DNA of 52,142 nucleotides from JBMOPD01 sp049323615. GTDB lineage: Bacteria; Bacillota; Desulfotomaculia; Desulfotomaculales; Desulfocucumaceae. The notes under the pieces are model-generated. The model was not told where the DNA came from, searched no databases, and saw only the letters and a list, made by a program, of their open reading frames with translations. This document shows, one piece after another, positions 24,912 through 32,906 of the stretch (positions are counted from its first letter, which is position 1; every line of letters begins with the position of its first letter). Position numbers and translations under genes: made by a program. Where the stretch lies: assembly GCA_049323615.1 (NCBI GenBank), contig JBMOPD010000047.1, positions 1 to 52,142 on the forward strand, given 5' to 3'.

Positions 24912-25736
24912 ATGCCGGAACTGCCGGAAGTGGAAACCGTCAAAAGGACTCTTGAAGAGCGGATCACCGGTTTAACCATCACGGAGGTCGTTCTGATACT
25001 GCCTAAAATAGTAAGGTCCCCTTCCCCCGGGGAATTTATAAAAAACCTGAACGGCCAAAAAATAAAAAAGCTGGGCCGCAGGGGTAAGTACCTTCTCATA
25101 CACCTGGGCGGGAACCTGACCCTGGTGATTCACCTGCGCATGACCGGCAGGCTGGTATACTCCCCCCCGGGGACACCGCCGTCCAAATATACCCACGCCA
25201 TTTTCAAGCTCAGCAGCGGGTTTACGCTGCTCTTTTCCGACATGCGCCAGTTCGGCCGCATGGCCCTGGTGGAGACCGGTGAGCTGGACACCTGGGCGGG
25301 GTTAAAGAGCCTGGGGATTGAACCCTTCAGCGAGAACTTCACCAGGGATTTCCTGAAAAAGGAGCTTAAAAGAAGGCGCACTAAAATAAAACCGCTTTTA
25401 CTGGATCAGACTTTTATTGCCGGACTGGGCAATATCTATGCCGACGAAGCCCTGCACAGGGCCAGGATAAACCCGGAAAAATCGGCGGCCAACCTTACTC
25501 CCAGGGAAGTGGCCCGCCTCTACCTGGCCATCAGGGAAGTGCTGGAAGAAGGGATCGCCAACAGGGGCACCAGCTTCAGGGACTATGTGGACGGCATGGG
25601 ACAGTCGGGATCGAACCAGGAATCGCTCAAAGTTTACGGCCGTGAAGGGAAGCCGTGCCTTGACTGCGGAAAGCCGGTGACGCGCATAAGGCTGGGCGGG
25701 CGCAGCACCTATTACTGCCCGGGATGCCAGAAATAA
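24912..25736 (+). CDS. mutM: Formamidopyrimidine-DNA glycosylase
   Basis: This 274-residue enzyme removes 8-oxoguanine and other oxidised purines and cuts the abasic site. All key features are present: N-terminal Pro-Glu (MPELPEVETVK) for catalysis, the Lys in RRGKYLLIH, QTFIAGLGNIYADEALHRA (helix-two-turn-helix), and the C-terminal zinc finger with CLDCGKP...YYCPGC. AGGAGATGTAG precedes the ATG. It probably shares a transcript with polA. Two repair genes in this order are common in the phylum. Confidence 0.98.
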   Translation: MPELPEVETVKRTLEERITGLTITEVVLILPKIVRSPSPGEFIKNLNGQKIKKLGRRGKYLLIHLGGNLTLVIHLRMTGRLVYSPPGTPPSKYTHAIFKLSSGFTLLFSDMRQFGRMALVETGELDTWAGLKSLGIEPFSENFTRDFLKKELKRRRTKIKPLLLDQTFIAGLGNIYADEALHRARINPEKSAANLTPREVARLYLAIREVLEEGIANRGTSFRDYVDGMGQSGSNQESLKVYGREGKPCLDCGKPVTRIRLGGRSTYYCPGCQK

Positions 25737-25763
25737 ACCTAATACTGTGTGAATTTTTCTGTC

Positions 25764-25797
25764 GGAATACAGAATTCAGAAGTCAGAATACAGAATT
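25764..25797. repeat. Heptad CAGAATC-type repeat, copy 2
   Basis: Behind fpg, GGAATACAGAATTCAGAAGT runs into CAGAATACAGAATT: five CAGAATN-like heptamers with small differences. The wording is the same as at 22041 and, on the other strand, at 52071. Confidence 0.65.
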
Positions 25798-25914
25798 AAA
25801 GGACGGCTAAAGGGGGCTGTTCTTTTTTGTCTGATGTATACGAATAACCAAAGTTATCCATAATATTTAATGAGTAGTTCAACTAAGCCCAATGTTTAAA
25901 GGAGGTGATCAAGG

Positions 25915-26136
25915 ATGGTATGGTTGTTCAGGACCGCCCTGGCGCTGGCCATAATAGGGGCCATTAACTGGCTGCTGGTGGGACTGTTCCAGTGGGACCT
26001 GATTCAGATGCTGTCGGGTGTGGACCCGTTCCGGCCGTCAACCCTGCTCAGCAGGATCATCTATTCCATTGTCGGAATAGGCGGACTTTATTTAATCCCG
26101 TACTTATTCAGAGAAAAAATAGAACTGCAGCGCTAA
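25915..26136 (+). CDS. DUF378 small membrane protein
   Basis: The 73-residue protein has two membrane helices with the DUF378 pattern: LAIIGAINWLLVGLFQWDLI and later RIIYSIVGIGGLYLIPYLF. The function of the family is unknown. A perfect AAAGGAGGTGATC lies before the ATG, so it should be strongly translated. It is followed by a strong hairpin and faces an unrelated small membrane gene. Confidence 0.85.
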   Translation: MVWLFRTALALAIIGAINWLLVGLFQWDLIQMLSGVDPFRPSTLLSRIIYSIVGIGGLYLIPYLFREKIELQR

Positions 26137-26145
26137 GGACAAAAA

Positions 26146-26182
26146 CGTTTGAGCCCCGGCAGGTTCTGCCGGGGCTCAAACG
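26146..26182. terminator. Bidirectional 16-bp terminator hairpin
   Basis: Arms 26146-26161 and 26167-26182 pair perfectly around GGTTC. On the minus strand the stem is followed by five Ts, so it is a good intrinsic terminator for the leftward gene at 26200; it also sits ten bases after the DUF378 stop. Confidence 0.85.
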
Positions 26183-26199
26183 CTGTATATCAATAGCAA

Positions 26200-26472
26200 T
26201 CACGTCAATACCGCCAGCACCCTGTTAATCACAATTACCGCGAATACGAATAAAAACGGTATAATGCCAACCTGCAGGGCCTGGTCCATGTTGGAAACCA
26301 CCCGGACAGCGGTTCCCGCTGGGGCTTCCTGCAGGTAGGCCCCGGCCAGTTCCTTGACAATCAGCAGGACAATCAGTGAGATGACCACCATCATACCCAT
26401 GTGGGAGGCCAGTATCCCTCCGCCAGCCGTGGTTATCACCGCCGTGGTAGTGGTAGTGACTGTTGCAATCAT
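26200..26472 (-). CDS. Small two-helix membrane protein of unknown function
   Basis: The 90-residue protein has a Thr-rich N-terminus (MIATVTTTTTAVITTAGGG), one helix at about residues 26-45 and a second at about 68-88, with a short loop between. I do not recognise a family. GAGGATTAGGT precedes the ATG. It lies 26 bases behind the CPBP-protease gene on the same strand and before the strong terminator at 26146-26182, so the two genes form an operon. Confidence 0.65.
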   Translation of the reverse strand: MIATVTTTTTAVITTAGGGILASHMGMMVVISLIVLLIVKELAGAYLQEAPAGTAVRVVSNMDQALQVGIIPFLFVFAVIVINRVLAVLT

Positions 26473-26498
26473 ACCTAATCCTCATCCTTCCGTGGTTT

Positions 26499-27329
26499 TT
26501 AATTTAAAATAAATGGGAACACAATAAACATGGATATATTAGTCAGTCCGTGAGCAAGGCTTACCCCCAGAATGGACCTGAAGCGGATTACGGCCAGGGA
26601 GAAGAGTAAACCCACAACAAATACGAACAATGTGTCCAACGGGACCTTGTAGGTAATGTGCAGCGCCGCAAAAACCGTACTTGACATCAACACGGCAACC
26701 TTATCGCTGAACAGGCCCCTTAGCGCGCTGAGCATGATCCCCCGGAAAACAAGCTCCTCCAAAAATCCCGTAAAAACAAGCAAAATAACGGCCGTCAGCA
26801 ACATATAGACAAGCCCCGTGTTCTCAACCAGCGGGGGCGGCCTGAGAATATTATATTCAATGTATCCCAAGCCGATTCCGGACAGGGAGAAGATAAGCTG
26901 TAAGGCTAGATTGTTGATATTGGCGCCTATTTTACGGAAGCCGTAACCGGTTAGCCTGGCTACCACGAATGCCGCAATAAAGACGGGTATTCCGATAATA
27001 ACGTACCAGTATACCAGCGGTACCCTTGCCAGGGGCATTGAAAGGCTGAGAATTCTAATCATCGGTGCTATAGCCAGGCTCAGGTATACATGGCGGCTTC
27101 CGGGAGCGAGGGATGAATGGGCCAGAAGGGCGGCAAGAAGCAAAATATGTACAGCCATGCCCCCGTATATAATGCCCAGGCTTAAAACTACTTCCCCCGA
27201 CACAATGACTGATATGTACAGGCAGCAAAAAATTAGCTCTTTGTGCTCCTCAACCCTTTTTTTAAGGGTACACCAAATCCTGCCGTCCAGTTTATTTAAA
27301 ACCCTGACATTAACTCCTGCATCAGGCAT
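26499..27329 (-). CDS. CPBP-family intramembrane metalloprotease
   Basis: The 276-residue protein has seven to eight membrane helices. The CPBP (CAAX protease/bacteriocin-processing) motifs are present in order: EELVFRGIMLSAL near residue 190 (EExxxR), FAALHIT near 217 and the final HGLTN. Members cleave short peptides within the membrane or protect against bacteriocins; the substrate here is unknown. The ATG at 27329 has only a weak ribosome binding site, so the true start may be a little further in; the first membrane helix begins about residue 35. Confidence 0.85.
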   Translation of the reverse strand: MPDAGVNVRVLNKLDGRIWCTLKKRVEEHKELIFCCLYISVIVSGEVVLSLGIIYGGMAVHILLLAALLAHSSLAPGSRHVYLSLAIAPMIRILSLSMPLARVPLVYWYVIIGIPVFIAAFVVARLTGYGFRKIGANINNLALQLIFSLSGIGLGYIEYNILRPPPLVENTGLVYMLLTAVILLVFTGFLEELVFRGIMLSALRGLFSDKVAVLMSSTVFAALHITYKVPLDTLFVFVVGLLFSLAVIRFRSILGVSLAHGLTNISMFIVFPFILN

Positions 27330-27681
27330 GCTTCATGCACTTCACTCTTTTATTTAAAAGTTCACATTAATAGTTGATTCCTATAAATGCCTTGAAAGTA
27401 TCTGGTAAAATTTATGGTAACATATGAGATTACTTTAAACAACACAATAAAAACAGATATTGTGTCGACTATAAAAACATATTATGCCACTTATAACCAT
27501 GATATCGCACCGTTTTATATTAAAGTTATAAATATGTCACAACAGCAGGACATTTATTAAATAAATGTTGTATAATGATGTTTTTTGTTGTACTCTTTTT
27601 TTGTTCTGAAAAGTGAATTCCTTGAAGGGTTTGGGCTGAAGGAGCTAGAACTATAGAAAGCAGTATGAAAGGGGGGGCAAA
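27330..27681. other. AT-rich divergent promoter region
   Basis: No gene is seen. A TATAAT at 27571-27576 could be the -10 box of the cupin gene, with AGGACA (27547-27552) as a poor -35 box at 18 bases. Between them lies a perfect palindrome with 8-base arms, CATTTATT-A-AATAAATG (27551-27567), a possible operator. Confidence 0.45.
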
Positions 27682-28029
27682 ATGTTTGTTTCAAACATAA
27701 AGAACATTAAAGATGTTGAATTAAAGTTTCCCGGGGTAGCAAACGCTTTTAAGAAGTCTCTGATCGGCCCCGGGGAGGGATGGGAAGGGTGGGTGATGCG
27801 CCTTTTCACCTTAAAAGAGGGCGGGTTTTCGCCGCGGCACTCCCATCCCTGGCCTCATATCAACTACATCGTCGGCGGGAGGGGCACCCTGTACCTGGGC
27901 GGGAAGGAACATGACCTGGAGGAGGGATCAATTGCCTGCATCCCCGCCGGTATTGAGCACCAGTTCATGGGTAAAGGGCAGGAGGACTTCGTTTTCATCT
28001 GCATCGTGCCCGAGGAAGGGGACAAGTGA
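27682..28029 (+). CDS. Cupin-2 domain protein
   Basis: This 115-residue protein is a single cupin barrel. The first cupin motif gives PRHSHPWPHINYIVGGRGTL (His-x-His and further residues for the metal), the second gives PAGIEHQFMG. Small stand-alone cupins are often metal-binding sensors or isomerases; I cannot go further. AAAGGGGGGGC precedes the ATG. It is monocistronic, with its own terminator and a palindromic upstream region. Confidence 0.85.
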   Translation: MFVSNIKNIKDVELKFPGVANAFKKSLIGPGEGWEGWVMRLFTLKEGGFSPRHSHPWPHINYIVGGRGTLYLGGKEHDLEEGSIACIPAGIEHQFMGKGQEDFVFICIVPEEGDK

Positions 28030-28119
28030 TACCTCCAGGGAGTCAATTGTCAAGGACATAATACGGAAACAGGAGACAGGAGAAAACGGTTAGCTTACAG
28101 CTGACAAATTATTAGCCAG

Positions 28120-28149
28120 GAGCCGGGAAATTGCCCGGCTCTCTTATTT
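28120..28149 (+). terminator. Intrinsic terminator behind the cupin gene
   Basis: GAGCCGGG (28120-28127) pairs with CCCGGCTC (28134-28141) and is followed by TCTTATTT, giving a normal rho-independent terminator about 90 bases after the cupin stop. Confidence 0.8.
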
Positions 28150-28458
28150 ATGTACATAAAAATACATTTTAAATAAGAATAGGGATTTATGGTAAATAAT
28201 GTTTATAGAATTAATGTTGCTTTCTCAACTAAAAGTGTTTGGCTGTAAGGCGGTGAAATCTATGGAAAAATTAGGTAACACATTACAATCTGGATTTATT
28301 GGCGAAACTGGTATATGTGCTGTCGGAAAATATAGCAATATAAGGTAATTTTTGGGATGACATTGTTTTAACAATTAAATAAAATATGTAACTGAAGCTA
28401 ACTATTCGCAAAATAAAATAAATAAAACTCGACTGACGGGATTTGGGGGCACAAATTA
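28150..28458. other. AT-rich spacer before the flavoprotein gene
   Basis: Nothing certain is seen here. A 28-codon open frame (28262-28348) follows a GGCGGTG, but the peptide has no recognisable feature. The first glycan-cluster gene begins at 28459; no clear promoter was found. Confidence 0.4.
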
Positions 28459-29673
28459 ATGGGTTACGATGTGGTGGTGGTTGGAGGCGGCCCGGCCGGC
28501 TGCTTTACCGCAGCAAACATTGCCGGATACGGCTTTAAGGTCCTGGTGCTGGAAGAACATAAAAAAATAGGAGAACCGGTACAGTGTGCCGGTTTAGTTT
28601 CTCCCCGCACCCTGTCACTGGTTTCGGCGCCCAAGGACCTGGTGACAGGAGAATACAGCGGCGCACGGATCATGTCTGCCCTGGGAAGTGAACTCCTGAT
28701 AAAGGATAACAAAATATATGCCCTGGCGGTGGACAGGTCCGCCTTTGACCGGCATATAGCCGGCCTGGCCCGGGAGGCCGGGGCGGAAATATTGCTCGGG
28801 GCAAAGGCCGCGGGGATAAAGAAAAAATCAAACGGGTTCAAGGTAAATATCAGCATCGAAGGCCGGGAAACCACTGCCGGCTGCCGCCTTTTAATCGGAG
28901 CCGATGGCGTCAACTCAAGAGTGGGCCGCTGGCTGGGGCTTCCGCCGGCTGAGGATAGGGTTAACATGTATGCCGGGGATATTCAGCTGAGCAGCCTCCA
29001 GACAGATAAAGTCCTGATTTTCCTGGGGCAGGCCTTCGCCCCGGGCTGGTTCGGCTGGCTTATCCCGCTGACAGACCGGCTGGCCAGGGTGGGTGTTGGC
29101 AGCATATATAACCACCGCTCCCCCAGGTATTACTTCAAAAGGATGACCGAACATTTCCCTTCAGCCTTCCGGGGCTATAGGGAGTTGAAATATACCGGGG
29201 GAGCAGTCCCCTTCGGCCTGATGAAAAAGATATATTCCTCCCACGCCATGCTGGTGGGGGACGCCGCCGGCCAGGTCAAGCCCATGTCCGGCGGGGGCCT
29301 GTACACCGGGCTGAGGGGCGCCCTGATTTGCTCCCGGGTGGCCTGCAGGGCCCTCGGCCAGGACCAGCTCCACGAAAAATCCCTCTCAGAGTACCAGACG
29401 CTGTGGGACGGCGAGTTCGGCGCCGAATTCCGGTCCGGCCTCAGGCACCGGGAGGTCTACGGCAGCATGAGCGACCACGATTTGGACAAACTCCTCAGGT
29501 TCCTGGACCGCCCGTACTGGAGAAGTCTGATTGCCCGCCACGGCGACATTGACTACCCCTCCTGGCTGGCCCGCCGCCTGTTTGCAGCCGGCCCCTGGCT
29601 GCAGAAATTCGCCCGGGCCGCGGTGGATCTGTATGACTACGGGGAGAAGCTGAAAAACCGGGCAGAGGCTTGA
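28459..29673 (+). CDS. Geranylgeranyl-reductase-family FAD-dependent oxidoreductase
   Basis: The 404-residue protein has an N-terminal FAD site (VVVVGGGPAGCFTAANIA), the family's GEPVQCAGLVS element near residue 38, which follows the dinucleotide site in geranylgeranyl reductases, and a second FAD motif GDAAGQVKPMSGGGLYTG near residue 270. Relatives saturate isoprenoid double bonds, for example in archaeal lipids or chlorophyll; bacterial ones often act on polyprenyl or menaquinone chains. Here it leads into a sugar-transfer cluster, so an isoprenoid lipid carrier could be its substrate (inference). A weak GGGGG is before the ATG. Confidence 0.85.
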   Translation: MGYDVVVVGGGPAGCFTAANIAGYGFKVLVLEEHKKIGEPVQCAGLVSPRTLSLVSAPKDLVTGEYSGARIMSALGSELLIKDNKIYALAVDRSAFDRHIAGLAREAGAEILLGAKAAGIKKKSNGFKVNISIEGRETTAGCRLLIGADGVNSRVGRWLGLPPAEDRVNMYAGDIQLSSLQTDKVLIFLGQAFAPGWFGWLIPLTDRLARVGVGSIYNHRSPRYYFKRMTEHFPSAFRGYRELKYTGGAVPFGLMKKIYSSHAMLVGDAAGQVKPMSGGGLYTGLRGALICSRVACRALGQDQLHEKSLSEYQTLWDGEFGAEFRSGLRHREVYGSMSDHDLDKLLRFLDRPYWRSLIARHGDIDYPSWLARRLFAAGPWLQKFARAAVDLYDYGEKLKNRAEA

Positions 29674-29702
29674 CGAAACCAAATCTTAAGGGGGAATTAA
29701 AT

Positions 29703-30413
29703 GTGGAAATAAAAACGGGTGAGAAAAAACTCATTTCCATTGTAATACCGGCTCTCAATGAAGCTGAGGCGATTGAGGGCGTGGTAAAGGCTATTCCCAA
29801 AAGACGGCTTGCAGAACTTGGATACGAGACCCAAATTCTGGTCGTTGATAACGGATCTACGGATGGTACCGGCGAGTTGGCAAAAAAGGCCGGGGCTGAT
29901 GTGGTACGGGAAGAAAGAAGGGGTTACGGCCGGGCATATAAAACGGGGTTTGAAAAGGCCAGGGGTGAGATTATCGTTACGGCGGATGCGGACCTGACAT
30001 ATCCTGTTGAAATCATTCCCCAGCTGGTCAGAATGCTTAAGGAACAAAATCTTGATTTCATTACTACAAATAGATTTGCAAAAATGGACCGTGAGGCCAT
30101 GTCATTGCGTAATAGAATTGGAAACACCATTTTAAACCTCACCACAAGATTATTGTTCTTTGCTGATATTAAAGATTCTCAATCAGGAATGTGGTGTTTT
30201 AAGAAAGAAATTGTTCAACATACAAGGCTTATATCCGACCATATGCCTTTTTCACAGGAATTAAAAATAAGAACAATAAAGTCAAGAAAATACAAATGGA
30301 AAGAAGTGCCCATTGAATATAGAACCCGTGTTGGTGAAGTGAAACTTAAAGGATGGAGAGATGGCTTTTTAAACTTGCTGCACCTCTTTAAACTCAGGTT
30401 GGGATTAGAATAA
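29703..30413 (+). CDS. GT2 glycosyltransferase, dolichyl-phosphate-mannose-synthase-like
   Basis: The protein (236 residues) is a GT-A fold family 2 enzyme: ISIVIPALNEAEAI, ILVVDNGSTDGT, RGYGRAYKTGFEKARG and VTADADLTYP with the DxD metal motif, then the DPM-like W-C-F-K-K element. No membrane segment is present. It should transfer a sugar from a nucleotide sugar to a lipid phosphate. I start it at GTG 29703 with AAGGGGG eight bases before; a longer TTG frame overlaps the upstream stop. Base composition changes inside the gene, GC-rich at the front and AT-rich from about 30050. Confidence 0.88.
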   Translation: MEIKTGEKKLISIVIPALNEAEAIEGVVKAIPKRRLAELGYETQILVVDNGSTDGTGELAKKAGADVVREERRGYGRAYKTGFEKARGEIIVTADADLTYPVEIIPQLVRMLKEQNLDFITTNRFAKMDREAMSLRNRIGNTILNLTTRLLFFADIKDSQSGMWCFKKEIVQHTRLISDHMPFSQELKIRTIKSRKYKWKEVPIEYRTRVGEVKLKGWRDGFLNLLHLFKLRLGLE

Positions 30414-30439
30414 CAATTAATTTTGCATGGTGATTAATA

Positions 30440-31402
30440 ATGAAGGTATCAGTGGTTATTCCTTCTCTTAATTGCGCCGATATTTTGGAACAATGCCTGG
30501 TGTCAATTCGTGAGAATGAAAGTAAATATGATTATGAAATAATTGTGGTAGACGGATTTAGTCAGGATAATACTGCAGAGGTAGCCCAAAAATATGCTGA
30601 TAAAGTATTGGTTGAAGAGACCTTCTATAGGGGGGTTAATCGAAATAAGGGTGTTAAGGCTGCCAGGGGTGATATTATCTGCTTTACGGACAGTGATTGT
30701 ATAGTGCCGAAAAACTGGATTAATAAACTAGTTGACGCGTTATTAGAGCTAAATCAAAAAGATCCTAAAATAGTCGGGGTGGGTGGAGGAAATTTACCTT
30801 ATATACCAAGTGATGCAAATGCCTCTGAAATGGCAATTTCATACACTGTAAGGTCGCCGCTGGTCGCTTTCGGATCCAGGAATATGATGGAGCAATGCCT
30901 TACACCGATTCAGGTTACACATAATCCCCCAATGAATTCCGCCTTGTTTAAAGACAAGATCCTGGAAGTGGGGGGATTTTGTGAAGAAAACAATGTTGGC
31001 GAAGATTTAGTGCTTGATGCGAGATTAATCTCAAATGGCTATAAGCTTTATGCCATTCCGGGGTGTGAGGTATTGCATAAACACAGGTCCAGCTTTAAAA
31101 AATTAAGGACCCAGATGTTTGTCTTCGGACAGGCGCGAGTAAAAACAGGAAGAAAGTTTTCTTCATATTTTTCGTGGTACCACTTTGGGCCGGTGATATT
31201 AGCTTTACTTACTTTCAGCCCACTAATTTTTGTACCTATATTTCTTAGTATCTTAAACGGGTTATTTGTTGGACTCCGGAACAAAAAGCCCTCTCTATTT
31301 TTTTATTCCTTTTTAGTAACGTGGTATACACATGTTTGCTACGGTTTAGGGGAAATTCACGAATTTATATTTGGAAGACCCGAAAAAAAAATCACTTATT
31401 AA
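30440..31402 (+). CDS. GT2 glycosyltransferase with C-terminal membrane segments
   Basis: A 320-residue family 2 enzyme with VSVVIPSLNCADILEQC, IIVVDGFSQDNTAE, a GVNRNKGVKAARGD stretch and CFTDSDC as the DxD site. About residues 245-295 hold two hydrophobic helices, so the enzyme is probably attached to the membrane. It should add a sugar during surface-glycan assembly; donor and acceptor are unknown. It lies 26 bases after the previous transferase and 19 bases before a radical SAM gene, in one operon. Confidence 0.88.
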   Translation: MKVSVVIPSLNCADILEQCLVSIRENESKYDYEIIVVDGFSQDNTAEVAQKYADKVLVEETFYRGVNRNKGVKAARGDIICFTDSDCIVPKNWINKLVDALLELNQKDPKIVGVGGGNLPYIPSDANASEMAISYTVRSPLVAFGSRNMMEQCLTPIQVTHNPPMNSALFKDKILEVGGFCEENNVGEDLVLDARLISNGYKLYAIPGCEVLHKHRSSFKKLRTQMFVFGQARVKTGRKFSSYFSWYHFGPVILALLTFSPLIFVPIFLSILNGLFVGLRNKKPSLFFYSFLVTWYTHVCYGLGEIHEFIFGRPEKKITY

Positions 31403-31421
31403 TCATTGGGTGGAGGAGTTT

Positions 31422-32906
31422 ATGAGAATTTACATGCTAAATCCGCCGTATTTTCCGCACTTTATCCGGAGCGCCAGGTGGCAGGACACCGGGCGTGGCG
31501 GAACTCTTTACTACCCGATCTGGCTGGCGTATGCGACAGGGGTATTGGAAAGAGAATTTGAAACGAGACTGGTAGACGCTCCTGCATGGAACTGGGATTT
31601 AGCAAAAGTCCTTGAAGATATAAATAACTATAAGCCTTCTCTGGTGGTTATCGACAGCAGCTTTCCCAGCCTGAACAATGATATGAAAGTAGCCGATGCA
31701 ATTAAGGCCAGTATTGAAGCCACCATGGTATTAGTGGGTCCGCCGGCATCCCAGTTTCCGGTCAAAATACTGGAAAGCAGCAATATCGACATAGTTGCCC
31801 GTTTTGAGTATGATTACACACTGCTTGAAATTGCAAGGGCAATCAAGCAAAAGGAAAACTTTAACTCTATTAATGGAATCTCTTTTAAAGGTAATGGAAC
31901 GATAATAAATAGCCCAAACAGGGATTGGATCAGTTCAGCCGAGCTGGATAAAATACCTTTTGTTTCAAAAGTGTATAAAACCCATTTAAACGTAAAAGAC
32001 TATTTTCTTGGATCGTCATTATACCCTGAAGTCCAGATTTTTACCGGCCGTGGCTGCCCAAATCTGTGCACTTTTTGCTCATGGCCGGAGACACTGATGG
32101 GGAGAAAATACAGGGTTAGAAGCGTGGAAAATGTTTTAGATGAGCTGGAATGGGTTGAGCAAAATTTACCGGAGGTAAAAGAGGTCTTTTTTGAAGATGA
32201 TACGTTCACTATCAGTAAAAAAAGGGTAGCAGAGTTCTGCCACGGTTATAAATCGAGGGGTCTTAAGATTGCGTGGGCGTGCAATGCCCGGGCCACTCTT
32301 GACTACGAGACAATGAAATTAATGAAAAAAGCCGGATGCCGCTTACTAATAGTAGGCTTTGAGTCAGGGGACGAAAAAATATTAAAAAATATAAAGAAAG
32401 GAATTAGTGTTGAAACAATAAGGCAATTTGCAGTTAATGCACGGAAGGCAAGATTGTTAGTACATGGAGATTTTATTATCGGACTGCCTGGTGAAACAAT
32501 TGAATCAATTGAGAGAACCAAGAAAATAATTGGTGAAGTAAAACCGGAGATTTTACAGGTTTCAGTTGCATCACCGTTTCCAGGGACTGATTTTTATGCG
32601 TGGGCAAAGGAAAAAGGTCATCTAATAACAGATGACCCAAATGAATATCTTGATGAATATGGTCATCAAAAGGCAGTAATTTCTTATCCCTGGCTAAGTG
32701 CCAAGGCAATTAATGTAACTGTAGATGAGATCTTGAAGAAATATTACTTATCCTGTAATTATTTACCCCTTGCAATTAGGCAATTAGTTAGGACAAACTG
32801 GCATAAAGAGCTAACGAGAATTCTGTATTCAGTTAAGTATTTCCTTAAATATATAAAACATAGACCTAATTCCCATTCTGTGGGTGTGACTAGTGAAAAA
32901 AGCTGA
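31422..32906 (+). CDS. B12-binding-domain radical SAM enzyme
   Basis: The 494-residue protein has an N-terminal B12-binding-like domain (about residues 1-150, with LVVIDSSFPSL) and a radical SAM core with the cluster motif C-P-N-L-C-T-F-C in TGRGCPNLCTFCSWPE near residue 210, then VFFEDDTF and GFESGDEKIL. Such enzymes do methylations, ring closures and other hard radical steps on sugars, lipids or antibiotics. In a glycan cluster it may modify a sugar or the lipid carrier. GGAGGAG sits just before the ATG at 31422, which I prefer to the longer frame overlapping the previous gene. The DxHxxG lower-ligand motif is not evident. Confidence 0.88.
   Translation: MRIYMLNPPYFPHFIRSARWQDTGRGGTLYYPIWLAYATGVLEREFETRLVDAPAWNWDLAKVLEDINNYKPSLVVIDSSFPSLNNDMKVADAIKASIEATMVLVGPPASQFPVKILESSNIDIVARFEYDYTLLEIARAIKQKENFNSINGISFKGNGTIINSPNRDWISSAELDKIPFVSKVYKTHLNVKDYFLGSSLYPEVQIFTGRGCPNLCTFCSWPETLMGRKYRVRSVENVLDELEWVEQNLPEVKEVFFEDDTFTISKKRVAEFCHGYKSRGLKIAWACNARATLDYETMKLMKKAGCRLLIVGFESGDEKILKNIKKGISVETIRQFAVNARKARLLVHGDFIIGLPGETIESIERTKKIIGEVKPEILQVSVASPFPGTDFYAWAKEKGHLITDDPNEYLDEYGHQKAVISYPWLSAKAINVTVDEILKKYYLSCNYLPLAIRQLVRTNWHKELTRILYSVKYFLKYIKHRPNSHSVGVTSEKS

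Noticed and set aside
28262..28348. 28-codon open frame before the flavoprotein gene
   Set aside because: No recognisable features and AT-rich surroundings where such frames arise by chance.
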